NCBI RefSeq assembly: GCF_000687475.1
Contig: NC_057316.1
Location: 682,001 to 746,000 of the forward strand
DNA from: Ustilaginoidea virens
Lineage: Eukaryota > Ascomycota > Sordariomycetes > Hypocreales > Clavicipitaceae
Reading direction: 5' to 3'
Length of the DNA stretch: 64,000 bases
Below, in pieces: positions 13,086 to 27,199 of this stretch. The notes below the pieces were generated by a model. It was not told the DNA's origin. It saw only the letters and a program-made list of their open reading frames with translations, and searched no databases. Positions within the stretch are counted from its first letter, which is position 1. Every line of letters begins with the position of its first letter. Made by a program: the position numbers and the translations under genes.

Positions 13086-13411
13086 AAGTTATCTTGGCCC
13101 TTAGTATTTATAAACATAAAATAAACTATAAATAGCGTTTTTACTATATCTTTTCTTTTATATTAGATATTTAATGCATTTTTTTCAATTTTTTTGCAGT
13201 TGCTTAAGAATTAGTTTTTTTATAAAAAAAATTTTAGCTGGATTAATAAAAGAAATTCTGTATATAAATATACAATAGCTGGTATTTGGTAAAAAACAGA
13301 GAGAGCAGCAATAATAAGTGATATTTGTCAAGAATTCGGGCTACGCCCGTCTCATACTAAGGGCAGCTTACCGTGCGCGGGGCCAAAGGGGATATAAGTG
13401 TCAATTGTACC
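13086..13411. other. AT-rich non-coding spacer with a third LTR-like module
   Basis: Positions 13086-13320 are very AT-rich with no reading frame. From 13326 there is TGTCAAGAATT followed by CGGGCTACGCCCG (13337-13349), matching the start of the 12280 module. The last five bases, GTACC at 13407-13411, are the left target-site duplication of the next element. Confidence 0.6.
13407..13411. repeat. Left target-site duplication GTACC
   Basis: GTACC lies directly before the first LTR base and is repeated directly after the last LTR of the array (27530-27534). Five bases is the usual Ty1/copia duplication length. Confidence 0.8.
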
Positions 13412-13744
13412 TGTCGGAATCGCTGTCGCAAGGTGCCTAATTGGGCACATTGCGACGAATGTGCCGCGCACACCCGTTACGCACGATGTGGCCACTTGTG
13501 CCCCTATGCCCCTAAGCCCGGTAGGGCACGCGGGCAGTCCGGCCCGACCGCGCCGAATCACGTGACTACGGCACGCACAAAAAGGCCACATCGTATAATT
13601 ACTCTTTTGCTTCCTTTCTTTCCTCTTAGTTAGTCAGTCATAATTAAAGAAGTAATTATACCTTTGACCGGTGACCTCACGGTACTTAATACTACGCGCG
13701 CAACCCTACGTATAACTGGGTACCCCTTGATGTGACACCAATAT
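13412..13744 (+). repeat. Family B LTR 1
   Basis: It begins TGTCGGAATCGC and ends TGTGACACCAATA. The complete form of the ends, TGTTGG...CCAACA, is seen in LTR 2 and forms a short terminal inverted repeat. It is GC-richer than the internal region. Confidence 0.88.
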
Positions 13745-16700
13745 TGATTAATAAAGTTGAAGTTCACTTTATAGATTAGCTAGGACCAGCAAGAAGAGAC
13801 GGTTTGATTAAATCGTGCTAATAAGGAATGTAATCTAGCCTATTCAAAGGAACGGCTACGGATATTACGAACTAAGGGATAAACTAATTATATCTAACCT
13901 TCCCTACTCGTCTATTACGAGGAATAATCGCTAAATATCACACTGATAGTGTAACAGCCAGTGAATATAATTAGCAGGCTAAAACGCGGGTTCTTATGCA
14001 AGCGACCCTAAACCGCAATAATATCTACGGTAAAGAACCTATTTACCGTTATATTTAACAGTTAAATAAGCAACCGGAACGCCTATAATATCCTGCCCGA
14101 CTATTGCTTCCTTCCTTACTTCCTTCCTTCCTTCTTTTTATTAATTACTTCCTTCTTTCTTTTATTAATTACTTCCTTCTAATATATACGCCTATCCCTA
14201 TTAATATTATAATAGAAGGATCACTACCCGAAAAGCTTAGGCCTTACGCCGATACTATTATAGAAGACTAAGTAAATTCAAAAAGGCAGATTAACCCTGC
14301 TAATACCACAGACGAACAATTATATAATCGTATCGCCTACCTCATTAATAACTATACAATAGGCGATGAGATGGATAATAATCTATAGGAATAATTCCGT
14401 AATGATTATAAGGAATAGACCGAGGAGCTATTTAATTATATTAATAAACGGCTTCTATGGGAATTCTAAATAACCCTATGGGAACGTAGGGTATATATTA
14501 AAAGCATAGGATCGTCAGCAGTTAAGACCCTTACCCACTATCTCCAATAAGAGTATATGCCTAAGTGGCATCAAGAGGAAATAGATCTCTAATTTGCACG
14601 CAAAACCTTTATATCCCGGTTAAATCTAGATAGGGAACAATCAGTCCCTACTGCTTATACTAAACGGGAGATACAAATGAACTAGAATACCCCCTCTATT
14701 ATAAGCTCGAGGAATTCACTCCCTACTATAATTGTTTAAATACCCTTATAGATACTCTTACGGATGCCCTTATAAATATCCTCGCGATTACCCTCGCGAA
14801 GACCTTTATAAGCCCCTTCGACCCCTAGGGACTTTGCAATACTAATAGTATAACAACCCCTTATCCCTCTATTTATGTTAAAGAAGGCCCCTATTCCTAC
14901 CGAAGAAGAAAAGGGCCGGCCGCTATAACAGAAAGGGAAAGCATCTATTTATAGGCCGCTATTTAAGACAGGGGAAAGCTCCTAATAATAGTAATATTCA
15001 ACGGATGATAACTATAGCCCGACCGACCAAATACTTTATCCTAGGGGTTATACCCCTAGCCGAGCTAGCCGAAGCGGCTATCCTAATGCCCCTCGGAATC
15101 ATAATATGCCTATAAGGACCAGAGGTCAGGTTATAGGCCCCGATGATATACTTTAATCAATAGAGAGCGCCGACGGCAATACCCTTAAAGTTGCTAGCGA
15201 TACCCTCTAAGCCACTAATATTAATATTCCCCGATATACCGCTACTAGCGGCACCGGGTAAGCCCCTAATATTAATAAAATAGCTGCCCCTAATGCCAGA
15301 TATCACGAATTATGGTATCGCAGCTATAACCTATAGGCCCGGATGCCTCAACTATAGGCTTAAATGCCTCAACCACCGGCTCTAATGCCTCACCCGATAA
15401 TGCTAAAGATAGGCATAGCACCGGATCCCTCCCGGCACTATCGGCCTACCTAGGCCGATGAATGGACCGTCTTAACGGGAGGACTGGTAAACCTAAACCG
15501 ACCCGGGTTATAGGATAACCCAGCTAGAGATCCCGCCAGCCTACTGTAAGGCTACCGATAAGCCGTTCCGGAATACCCTCTAGAATACTATTAAGAAGAT
15601 TATACCTAAAGAGCCTATATAGAGGCCGGGTTTGATAATATTTCAAAGAAGATATCTAACCTCTTACGCAGCTATCGTATAGAGGATAGATATAGCGGCA
15701 AAATGGATAACTTCCTTATACTAAAGGTAGTATCCTTTAAGAGCAAGTGCTGCCTTCTAGGACTACCCAATTATGCATTCGCTAGAGCTTTTTAAATTAT
15801 ATTAATCAGCGATACTAAGATATACTATTTCGATAATATCGAATGCATTTATAATACCCTTACTTTTAACGATATAGTCCGCAAAGTTAAAAGCTATTTC
15901 GAAAATGAGAGTATAGAGCAATTCTATTTGCACCATTGGAATAGAATAATATTCTAATTAACTATCGCGAAATATCCTGATAAGTTAAAGCTAGAATGCC
16001 TTAATATCCTACTAGAGGAACTTCAGTGCCTATATTGTAGTCTTTTTCCCCCCTTTATAGCTAATATAGAGCTTTATCGGCAAGTACTTAACGCTGTAAG
16101 GGATACCCGTAAGTGTAGCCAGGCTATGTATCGCTATGCCTCTACATTCGAAGGCTTCGCCGCTGACTTATAGCGATCCCTCTCTATCTATAAGTTAATT
16201 TATACGAATTAATAGCATTATTTCCTTTAACGATAATATTAAGATACTAACGATATTGATGATAATATAGCGTTATTTATAGATCGTAGATATAGTTAAT
16301 CCCACAACCGGTATTAACGCCCCTAATGATACGGACCCTCTTAACGCCGATTTAGCCCAAATTAATAGTATTAATAATAGAATTACGCCTTTCTAGCTAG
16401 GCCCCGTTAAAGAAAATGCTTCGTTTGCGATAAATCAGGATATTAGTTATCTAACTATACTGCCTAAAAATAATAAGAATTAAAGGCATAATGGCTGAAG
16501 AACCGTTCTAATTATACCGCCCCTAATGATAGGAAATTCTATATTTTCCTATAGGAATACGAAGGGATTGCAGACTAAAGCCACCTTAATAATGCCGACT
16601 TTAATATTATTGCTGAAGATATTAAAGTCATAATAGCAGGGGTTATATATCGAGACACAAAGGATGCTATCGCACTATAATTTATAGCCACTCAGTATTT

Positions 16701-19700
16701 CTTAGCCTTTACGCAAATAGAACCGTCACCTTCTTTATCTATTGAAACGTTATAAGCCCTATAGGATGAATTATGCCGATACGCCTTCCTATAGATTAAC
16801 CCCTTCCGAATGCCCTTACTACTACTAGACTGTACTTCTGCCTTTCTAGAAGAAGAATAGTATAGTAACTATACCTTCCGCAGAATCCTACCGGATACTA
16901 GCGCCTCCGGCCTATCTATAGTAGGTATAGGTTAAGCAAGAGCCCTGATGAGATTAATAAAATCTTTAACGATTGAGTCAACGGATAAGCAGCATACCGT
17001 TAATTTCGGAGCAAGTTCTGCTATATTTTCTAGTATATTAAATGTCCCGACGATATTCGGTAATATCCCCTTCCACATTCTTAATAGCAGCACCCCCTTT
17101 CTCTATTCTATTACAGATATAGATAGGATAGGCGTAAAGCTAGATAATATTAATAACTTGCTTATCAAAGGGGATATTAAGGTTCTAATTATTAGGAAAT
17201 AGGGATATCTATAGTAGACCCTTAATGCTATGGATACTGCTGCCTTCTACCTCTTATTATAGGAAATCCGTTAGCTTTATCGTCGATTCGGGCACCCCTC
17301 TATTAATAGGCTTACTAAATTGCTTTAACGGGCCGGGTATAATGATGATATTAACCGTAATATTATCGAGAGGATTACCTATATGTGTCATTAATGCCAA
17401 ATGAATGCAAAAGCACCTAGCCGATTCAAATTCACGCTTAAGGATAATAATACTAGCCAATTCAATTATAAGATTATCGTTAATATCCTTTATATTGATA
17501 ATCGGCTGGTATTATATATTGTGGATGCCGCGATAAGCTTCTAGGCAGCTAGATTCCTTAATCTATAAAGATAGAAGGCCCGAGATATTTAGAATGCCCT
17601 CAAGGAATGCTAGATTGATATATACCTTAGCCCGCCGGATTAGATAGTTTACGATGCCGGTCTAAACTTCGCCTCTGCTGAATTCCATTATAATGCCCGG
17701 CTTTTCTCTATTAATATAAATGAAATCCCTATCGAAGCCTATTATAATATTGGTAAAGTCGAGAGATATTACGCCCCGTTACGCAGAGCCTATAATATCG
17801 TTAATAAAGAAGTAGGCGATCTATTAACAAGGGAATAGAAACTATAGCTAGCTATTAAAGCCGTTAATGATTTTACTAGGCCTAACGGCCTCGTACCTAT
17901 ATTACTAGTCTTTAGAGCGTATCCCCGACTTACGGATAACTCACTCCCTAGCCTATTAGTATTATAATATGCCTTAATATTACAAAAGGCTACTAATAAA
18001 GCTAGGAAATGCCTTGCTAAGCGATAGGTTCGTAATACCCTTACCTAATAGAACGGCCTAAATATGTAGCCTATCTACCGACTACCCCTATAGTCCGATA
18101 TATAGGTATAGAGAGAAAAGGGTGGATAGTATAGGCCGTACCGGCTAATTAGCCTCAAAGGTAAGACCTATATCGTGCAGATACTATATGGCCCCGTTAA
18201 GTTCCGGTTAACGGTTATTAAACCCTATAACTATGACCCTAATATAGACGATCCCGAAGATATCGTTTATACTAAAGGCCCGGCCTGTCCCGGTAGGATG
18301 GAAGTTAGGATACCGGCTGCAGCCGCACCTGCAGCCGCGATATATCTATCGCCAGCCACTAGCCCTAATCAAGTCAGGCCAGTATCACCAGCAAAGGTGG
18401 TATCTAACATTATAATCAATAAAGACTAAGAAGAGGCTCTCGTTAATGCTATCGCTTCTAATACTATTATTAACGCCTCTTTCCTAACCGCTAAAGAGTA
18501 AGCCGACTTACAGCTTACTAGCTAATTATGCTAGGAAGGCAAGATTATAACCCCTAGAGATCCTTTTAAGCAATCGGACTATATAAAGATTAAAGCATTA
18601 TAAGCCTATAATGTGTTCCGATTTATTACCTTTAATATCGATCAATATAGAGCCTAACGCTTATTTAATTTACGTATAGTACGAGAAATCAAGGGCAAAG
18701 GCATAGATATACCGTACGAGAAGTCTAGGCTTATTATTTAAGGGTATAGTGATAATAAAAAGCGATTAATATTGACTTAATCCCTTATAATCTAATGGGC
18801 TAGTTAATAGTTACTCATATCAATAGCCCCTTTATTGCAACACTCCTACGGCCTATTTCTTTGGATATAGGATATTATATAGGCTTATATGTAGTTATTA
18901 ACTACCCTTAATCGGTCGATTATTACTAAGCTACCCAAGCAGATAGCCTACTAATATCCTGATAATACTATTATAGAAGTAGTCAAGCCACTATACGGAA
19001 TAGCTAAGGCAGGCACTTACTGGTGGGCAATATACTTCCGGCACTATCGCGAGAAATTGGGCATAACTATATCAACCTATGACCCCTATTTGCTGATATC
19101 CGCCGGTAATGACGATACTGACCGTACTGGCAATACTAACTATACTGACGTTCCTGACCGCGATACTACTATATGCTTCGGTATCGTGGGTATATAGACT
19201 GACGATACCCTCGGACTTAATAATAATGCCTTCTTCTAATAGGAGGAATTAGAGCTTACTAAGGCAGGCTTTAACGCCAAGCCTAAGACGAAGCTATTAC
19301 CAACTATACCCCTAATATTTAATAGGTGTATACTAACGGCTAATACTAACGGTATGATATTACGCTAGAAAGGTTAAAGTAAGAAGATCGCGATCATCGA
19401 TAAGAATGCGCCTATAGCCTAGTATAATTATATCGAATAACGCACTCGCGGTGCTTATATAGCTATAGTCTGCCAGCCTAAAGCGTCTTTCGACCTATCC
19501 ATCGCGGCATAATATTAATAGCCTAACCCTAAGGATATCGCGAGGTTGAATAAGCGCTTTTAATGGCAGCGCAATAACCAGGATCGTAGCTTACGGTATA
19601 TTAATTTGGCCTTTACTATAGCTAAGATCTTTATATTTATTGACGGATCCTTTGCCAACAATAAAGATTTAAGCTCCTAGATTGGTTACGTAATTATACT

Positions 19701-20451
19701 AGGGAATGAGGCAGATACTATAAATAATGCCTTCCAGCTGACTGGTAATATCATTACTTATAGCTCTATAAAGAGCAAGCGGGTAATATATAGCGTACTC
19801 GCTTCGGAGCTGTATAGTATGGTGCAAGGGGTCGATATCGCATACGCGATAGGCACGACCCTTAATATAATTACTAGTAGGCTGGGATTGCTGAAGATCC
19901 CTATGGTTGTGTATACGGATTCGTTTTCGCTATACGAATGCCTTATTAAGCTAGGTACTACTAAGGAAAAGAGGCTTATAATAGATATTATAGCCCTACG
20001 ATAGTCATACAAACGCCGGGAGATTTATAAGATCCGTTGGATTAATGGGAATAATAATCTCGCCAATACAATAACTAAGGGAACGCCTAATAAAGCCCTT
20101 AAGACCTTTATCGACCGAAATCAGGCTGTTATATATATAGAAGGGTGGGTAAAGAGGCCGGTTAATATCTGATTGCGTTTGGAAGGTATTGATAATATTA
20201 TAGGTGGCAAGTATGTGGATTTTCCTATATTTAATGTTGTGTGCAATGCTGCCCCTTTTCTGCCCCTTTATTTTGGCTGCGATATTCAATATACCGGCTG
20301 TATGGTATGAGCCTATACAAGCCGGCCGCGCAGCGCGATGGCGTTATCGGCGGCACAACCTACCGAGACCGCGCCGCACTTTTCTTTCTATATATGCGCC
20401 TTATATCCTAGCGATTCCGATATTTGCTTCTATAAAAAGAGAAGCTGCTAG
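13745..20451 (+). pseudogene. Family B copia internal region, copy 1 (gag-pol pseudogene)
   Basis: The leader is at 13745-14208. Gag-like sequence starts about 14212, where an ATA replaces the gag ATG kept in copy 2. A CCHC-like knuckle is near 16414-16460 and the protease motif (DTSASGLS) is near 16900. The integrase zinc region and core lie at about 17290-17580. RT is at about 18700-19110, including a KPLYGIAKAGTYWW block. RNase H is at about 19620-20170, with a clean stretch at 19819-20004 that contains ASELYSMV-type and YTDSFSLYECL motifs. A purine-rich tract with AAAAAGAGAAG lies just before LTR 2. Stops interrupt every domain. Confidence 0.85.
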
Positions 20452-20783
20452 TGTTGGAATCGCTATCGCAAGGTGCCCAATTGGGCATATTGCGACGAAT
20501 GTGCCACGCACACCCGTTACGCACGATGTGGCCACTTATGCCCCTATGCCCCTAAGCCCGGTAGGGCACGCGGGCAGTCCGGCCCGACCGCGCCGAATCA
20601 CGTGACTACAGCACGCACAAAAAGGCCATATTGTGTAATTACTCTTTTGCTTCCTTTCTTTCCTCTTAGTTAGTCAGTTATAATCAAAGAAGTAATCATA
20701 CCTTTAACCGGTGACCTCACGGTACTTAATACCACGCGCGCAACCTTACGTATAACTGGGTACCCCTTGATGTGACACCAACA
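20452..20783 (+). repeat. Family B LTR 2 (shared middle LTR)
   Basis: It begins TGTTGGAATCGC and ends GTGACACCAACA, the best-preserved ends of the three. It serves as 3' LTR of copy 1 and 5' LTR of copy 2. Confidence 0.9.
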
Positions 20784-23700
20784 TATTTACCGTTATATTT
20801 AATAGTCAAATAAGTAACTGGAACGCCTATAATATCTTGCCCGACTATTGCTTCCTTTTTTACTTCCTTCCTTCCTTTTTTTTATTAATTACTTCCTTCT
20901 TTCTTTTATTAATTACTTCCTTCTAATATATACGCCTACCCCTATCAATATTACGATGGAAGGATTACTACCCGAAAAGCTCAGGTCTTACGCCGATACT
21001 ATTATAGAGGATTGGGTAAATTTAAAAGGGCAGATTGACCCTACTAATGCTACAGACGAATAGTTATACAATCGTATCGCCTACCTCATCAATAACTATA
21101 TAATAGGCGATAAGATAGATGATGATCTATGGGAATAATTCCGTGATAATTGTAAGGAATAGACTGAGGAGCTATTTAACTATATTAATAAACGGCTTTT
21201 ATAGGAATTCCGAACAACCCTATGGGAATATAGGGTATATGTTGGAAGCATAGGATCGTTAGCAGTTAAGACCCTTACCTACTGTCTCTAATAAGAGTAT
21301 ATGCCTGAGTGGCCTTAAGAGGAAATAGATCTCTAATTTGCACGCAAAACCTTTATATCCCGGTTAAATCTAGATAGGGAATAATTAGTCCCTATTGCTT
21401 ATACCGAACGGGAGATATAAATGAACCAGAATGCCCCCTCTATTACAAGCTCGAAGAATTCACTCCCTGCTATAATTGTTTGAATACCCTTATAGATACT
21501 ATTACGAATACCCTTATGAATACCCTCGCGATTACCCTTGCGAAGACCTTTATAAGCCCCTTCGACCCCCAGGGACTTTATAATACTAACGGCATAATAA
21601 CCCCTTATCCCTCTATCTATGTTAAAGAAGGCCCCTATTCCTACCGAAGAAGAAAGGGGCCGGCCGCTATAATAGAAAGGGAAAGCGCCTATTTATAGGC
21701 CGCTATTTAAGATAAGGGAAAGCTCCCGATAATAGCAATATTTAACAGACGATGACTATAGCCCGACCGACTAAATACTTCATCCTAGGGGTTATACCCC
21801 TAGCCGAGCTAGCCGAGGCGGCTATCCTAATGCCCCTTGGAATTATAGTATGCCCATAAGGACTAGAGGATAGGTTATAGGCCCCGATGATATGCTTTAA
21901 TCAATAGAGAGCGCCAACAGTAACACCCTCGAAGTTGCTAGCGATACTATCTAAGCTACCAATATTAATATTCCCTAATATACCGCTATTAGCGGCACCG
22001 GGTAAGCCCCTAATATTGATAAAACAGCTGCCCCTAATACTAGATATCACGAATCATAGTATCGCAGCTATAACCCATAGGCCCGGATGCCTCAACTATA
22101 GGCTTAAATGCCTCAACTACCGGCTCTAATGCCTTACCTAATAATGCTAAAGATAGGCACGGCACTAGACCCCTCCCGGCACTATCGGCCTACCTAGGCC
22201 GATGAATGGACCATCTTAATAGGAAGACCAATAAACCTAGACTGACCTGGGTTATAAGATAACCCAGCTAGAGATCCCGCTAGCCTACCGTAAGGCTACC
22301 GATAAGCCGTTCCGGAATACCCTCCGGAATAATAATACCACTAAGAAGATTATACCCGAAGAGCCTATATAAAGGCCGGGTTTAACAATATTTCGAAGAA
22401 GATATCTAACCTCTTATATAGCTATCGTATAGAAGATAGATATAGCGGCAAAATAGATGACTTTTTTATACTAAAGGTAGTATCCTTTAAGAGTAAGTGC
22501 TGCCTTCTAGGACTGCCCGATTATATATTCGCTAAAGCTTTTTAAATTATGCTAATCGGCGATACTGAGATATATTACTTCGATAATATCGAACGCATTC
22601 GTAATACCCTCACTTTTGACGATATAGTCTGCAAAATTAAAAGCCATTTCGAAAATAAGAGTATAGAATAATTCTATTTGCACTATTAGAATAGAATAAT
22701 ACTCTAATTAACTATCGCGAAATATCCCGATAAGTTAAAGCTAGAATGCCTTAACATCCTACTAGAGGAACTTTAGCGCCTATATCGTGGTCTTTTTCCC
22801 CCCTTTATAGCTAATATAGAGCTTCATCGGCAAGTGCTTAACGCTATAAGGGATATCCCTAAGTATAGCCAGGCTATATATCATTATGCCTCTATATTCG
22901 AAGGCCTTGCTACTAACCTATAGCGATCCCTCTCTATCTATAAGTTAATTTATACGAATTAATAGCATTATTTCCTTTAATAACAATATTAAAATACTGA
23001 CGATATTGATGATAATATAGCGTTATTTATAGATCGTAGATATAGTTAATCCTATAACCGGTATTAATGCCCCTAACGATACAGACCCTTTCAACGCCGA
23101 TTTAGCCTAAATCAATAGCATTAATAATAGAATCGCGCCTTTCTAGCTAGGCCCCATAAAAAAAAATACTTTATTTACGATAAATTAGGATATTAGTTAT
23201 CTAACTATACTGCCTAAGAACAATAAGAATTAAAGGCATAATAGCTAAAGAACCGTTCCAACCATACCGCCCCTAATGATAGGAAATTCCGTATTTTCCT
23301 ATAGGAATACGAAGGGACTACCGACTAAAGCCACCTCGATAATGCTAATTTTGATAATATCGCTAAAGATATTGAAGTCATAATGGCAGGGGTTATATAT
23401 TGGAAAACAGAAGATGCTGTCGTACCGCAAATTATAGCCACTTAGTATTTCTTAACCCCTGCGCAAATAGAACCGTCACCTTCTTTATCTATCGAGATGT
23501 TATAAGCCCTATAGGATGAATCGTGCCGATATGCCTTCCTATAGATTAACCCTTTCTGAATACCCTTATCGGACCGTAATTCTACCTTTCTAGAAGAAGA
23601 ACGGTATAGTGACTATATCTTTTATAGAATCCTACCGGATATCGGCGCCTCCGGCCTATCTATAATAGGCATAGGTTAAGTAAGAGCCTTAATGAGATTG

Positions 23701-26700
23701 ATGAAATCTTTAACGATTGAGTCAATAGATAAGCAGTATACCATTAATTTTAGAGCAGGTTCTGCTATATCTTCTAGTATATTAAATATCCTAATGATAT
23801 TCGGTAATATCCCCTTCTATGTTTTTAATAGCGGCACCCCCTTTCTCTATTCTATTATGGATATAGATAGGATGGGCGTAAAGCTAGATAATATTAATAA
23901 CTTGCTTATTAAAGGGGATATTAAGGTTCTAATTATCAGGAAATAAGGACATCTATAGTAGACTCTTAATGCCATAGATACTACAGCCTTCTATCTATCG
24001 TTATAGGAAATCTATTAGCTATATTGTCGATTCGGGCACCCCTCTATCAATAGGCTCTCTAAATTGCTTTAATAGGCTAGTTATAATGATATTAACCGCA
24101 ATATCATCAAGAGTATTACCTATATGTGCTATTAATGCCAGATGAATATAAAGGCACCTAACCGGTTTAAATTCACCCTTAAGGATAATAATACTAGCTA
24201 ATTCAACTATAAAATTATCGTCGATATCCTTTATATTAATAATCGGCCGGTATTATATATCGTAGATGCTATAATAAGCTTCTAGGCAGCTAGGTTCCTC
24301 GATCTATAAAGATAGAAGGCCTAAGACGTCTAGAATACCCTTAAGAAATACTGGATCGATACTTACCTTAGCCCGCCAGATTGGATAATTTATAATGCTA
24401 GTCTAAACTTCGCCTCTACTGAATTCCGTTATAATGCCCGGCTTTTCTCTATTAATATAGATAAAATCCCTATTGAAGCCTACTATAGCATTAGTAAAAT
24501 CGAGAGATACTACGCCCCGTTACGTAGAGCCTATACTATCGTCAATAAAAAAGTAGGCGATCTAATAATAAAGAAATAGAAATTATAGCTTGCTGTAAAA
24601 GCTATCAACGATTCCACTAGACCTAACGGTCTAGTGCCTACATTATTAGTCTTTAGAGTATATCCTCAACTTACGGATAATTTACCCCCTAGCTTACTAG
24701 TATCATAATGTGCCTTAATGTTACGAAAGGCTACTAATAAAGCTAGGAAATGCCTCGCCAAGCGATAGGTTCGCGATGCCCTCGCCTAATAGAACGGCCT
24801 AGATACCCGGCCTATCTACCGACTACCCCTATAATCAGATATATGGGTATAGAGAGAAAAGGGTGGATAGTATAGGCCATACCGGCTAATTAGCCTTAAA
24901 GGTAAGACCTATATCATGCAAATGCCATATAGCCCCATTAAGTTCCGGTTAACGGTCGTTAAGCTATATAATTACGACCCCGACCGTAATACCGATCCTA
25001 AAGATATCGTCTATCCTAAAGGCCCGGCCCGCCCCGGCAGGCTAGAAGTCAGGATACCGGCTGCAGCCGCACCTCCAGCCGCGATGATACCTGCAGCCGC
25101 GATATTATCATCGCCAACCCCTAACCCAGCCAAGGTACCGGCATTACGGCTAATATCACTATTACTAGTAAGGGTGGTATCCGATATTATAATCAATAAG
25201 GACTAAGAAGAGGCTCTCGTTAATACTATCGCTTTTAGTACTGTTATTAATGCCTCTTTCCTTACCGCGAAAGAGTAAGCCGACCTATAGCTTACTAGTT
25301 AATTATGCTAGGAAAAAAAGATTATAACCCTAAGAGACCCCTTCGAATAGTCTAACCGTATAGAGGTAGAAGCATTATAGGCCTATAATATATTCTGACT
25401 TATTACCTTTAATATCGGTAAACATAGAGCCTAGCATCTATTTAACTCACGTATAGTACGAGAGATTAAGGGTAAAGGCATAGATATACCGTATAAGAAA
25501 TCACGACTTATTATATAAGGTTATAGTAATAATAAAAAGCAATTGATATTGACTTAATCCCCTATAATCTAACGGGCTAGTTAATAGTTACTTATATTAT
25601 TAGCCCTATTACTATAACGCTCTTACGGCTTATTCCTCTAGATACGTGATATCATATAGGCTTACATATAGTTATCAACTACCCTTAATCGGTCGATTAT
25701 CGCCAAATTACCTAAGCAAATAGCTCACCAGTACCCTAATAATACTATTATAGAAGTGGTAAAGCTACTATATAGAATAGCTAAGGCAGGCACCTACTAG
25801 TGGGCGATATACTTCCGGCACTATCGCGAGAAGTTAGGCATAACTATATCGACCTATAACCCCTATTTACTAATATCTACTAATGTTACCGACCGTACTA
25901 GCGATACTATATGCTTTGGTATCGTGGGTATATAGACTAACGATACCCTCGGCCTGAGTGACGATGCCTTCTTCCAACGGGAAGAATTAGAGCTTACTAA
26001 GGCAGGCTTTAATACTAAGCCTAAGACAAAGCTATTACCAACCGTGCCCTTAATATTTAACGGATGTATGCTCACATTTAATAACGCAGACGGCATAATA
26101 ATGTTGTGCTAGAAAGGCTAAAGCAAAAAGATCGCCACTATCGATAAGAATGCGCCTATAGTATAGCATAATTATATCGAGTAATACGCTCGCGGTGCTT
26201 ATATGGCTATAGTCTGCCAGCCTGAGGCATCCTTTGACCTATCTATTGCAGCATAATACTAATAGCCTGACCCTATAAATATCACGAGATTAAACAGGCG
26301 CCTTTAATAGCAGCTAGATAACTAGGATCGTGGCCTACGGTATATCAATTTAGCCCTTAATATAGCTAAGATCTTTATATTTGTTAATGGATCCTTTGCC
26401 AACAATAAAGATTTAAGCTCCCAGATTGGTTACATAATTATGCTAGGTAATAAGGCAGATACTATAGATAACGCCTTCTAGCTGACCGGTAATATTATTA
26501 CTTATAGCTCTACAAAGAGCAAGCGGGTAACGTATAGCGTACTCGCTTCAGAGCTATATAGTATAGTATAAGGGGTCGATATTGCATACACGATAGGCAC
26601 GACCCTTAATATAATTACCAGTAGGCTAGGACTGCCGAAGATCCCTACCATTATATATATAGACTCGTTTTCATTATACGAATGCCTTATTAAGCTAGGC

Positions 26701-27199
26701 ACTACGAAGGAGAAAAGGCTTATAATAGATATTATGGCCTTACGATAGTCATACGAGCGCCGGGAGATATATAAGGTCCGCTAGATTAATAGGAACGATA
26801 ATCTTGCCGATATAATGACTAAAGGAACGCCAAATAAAGCCCTTAAGACCTTCATTGACTACAATAAGGCTATAATACATATGGAAGGGTGGGTAAAGAG
26901 GCCGGTCAATGTCTGACTGAATTTGGGTATAATTAGTGATATCATAGGTGGCAAGTATGTAGATTTTCCTATATTTAATATTATGTTATATTTACTGCGT
27001 TTACTGCTGCCCCTTTTTGCCCTTTTGTTTTGGCTGCGATATTCAATATACCGGCTGTACAGTATGACGCCGGCCGCGCGGCGCGATAACGTTATCGGCG
27101 GCATAACCTGCCGAGACCGCGCCGCACTTTCTTTTCTATATGTGCGCCTTACATCCTAGCGATTCCGATGTTTGCTTCTATAAAAAGAGAAGCTGCCAG
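20784..27199 (+). pseudogene. Family B copia internal region, copy 2 (gag-pol pseudogene)
   Basis: This is collinear with copy 1 from 14042 on, but lacks the 297-bp leader just after the LTR. The gag ATG is kept at 20955 (MEGLLPEKLRSYADTI). Protease is near 23640, integrase about 24020-24330, RT about 25690-26060, and RNase H about 26370-26920. Differences from copy 1 are largely C/T and G/A, as RIP would give, plus small indels. It is non-functional. Confidence 0.85.

Noticed and set aside
13352..13633. Cys/His/Arg-rich frames resembling a zinc-finger protein
   Set aside because: They lie in the family B LTR and recur in LTR 2 and LTR 3; the composition comes from the GC-rich LTR sequence.
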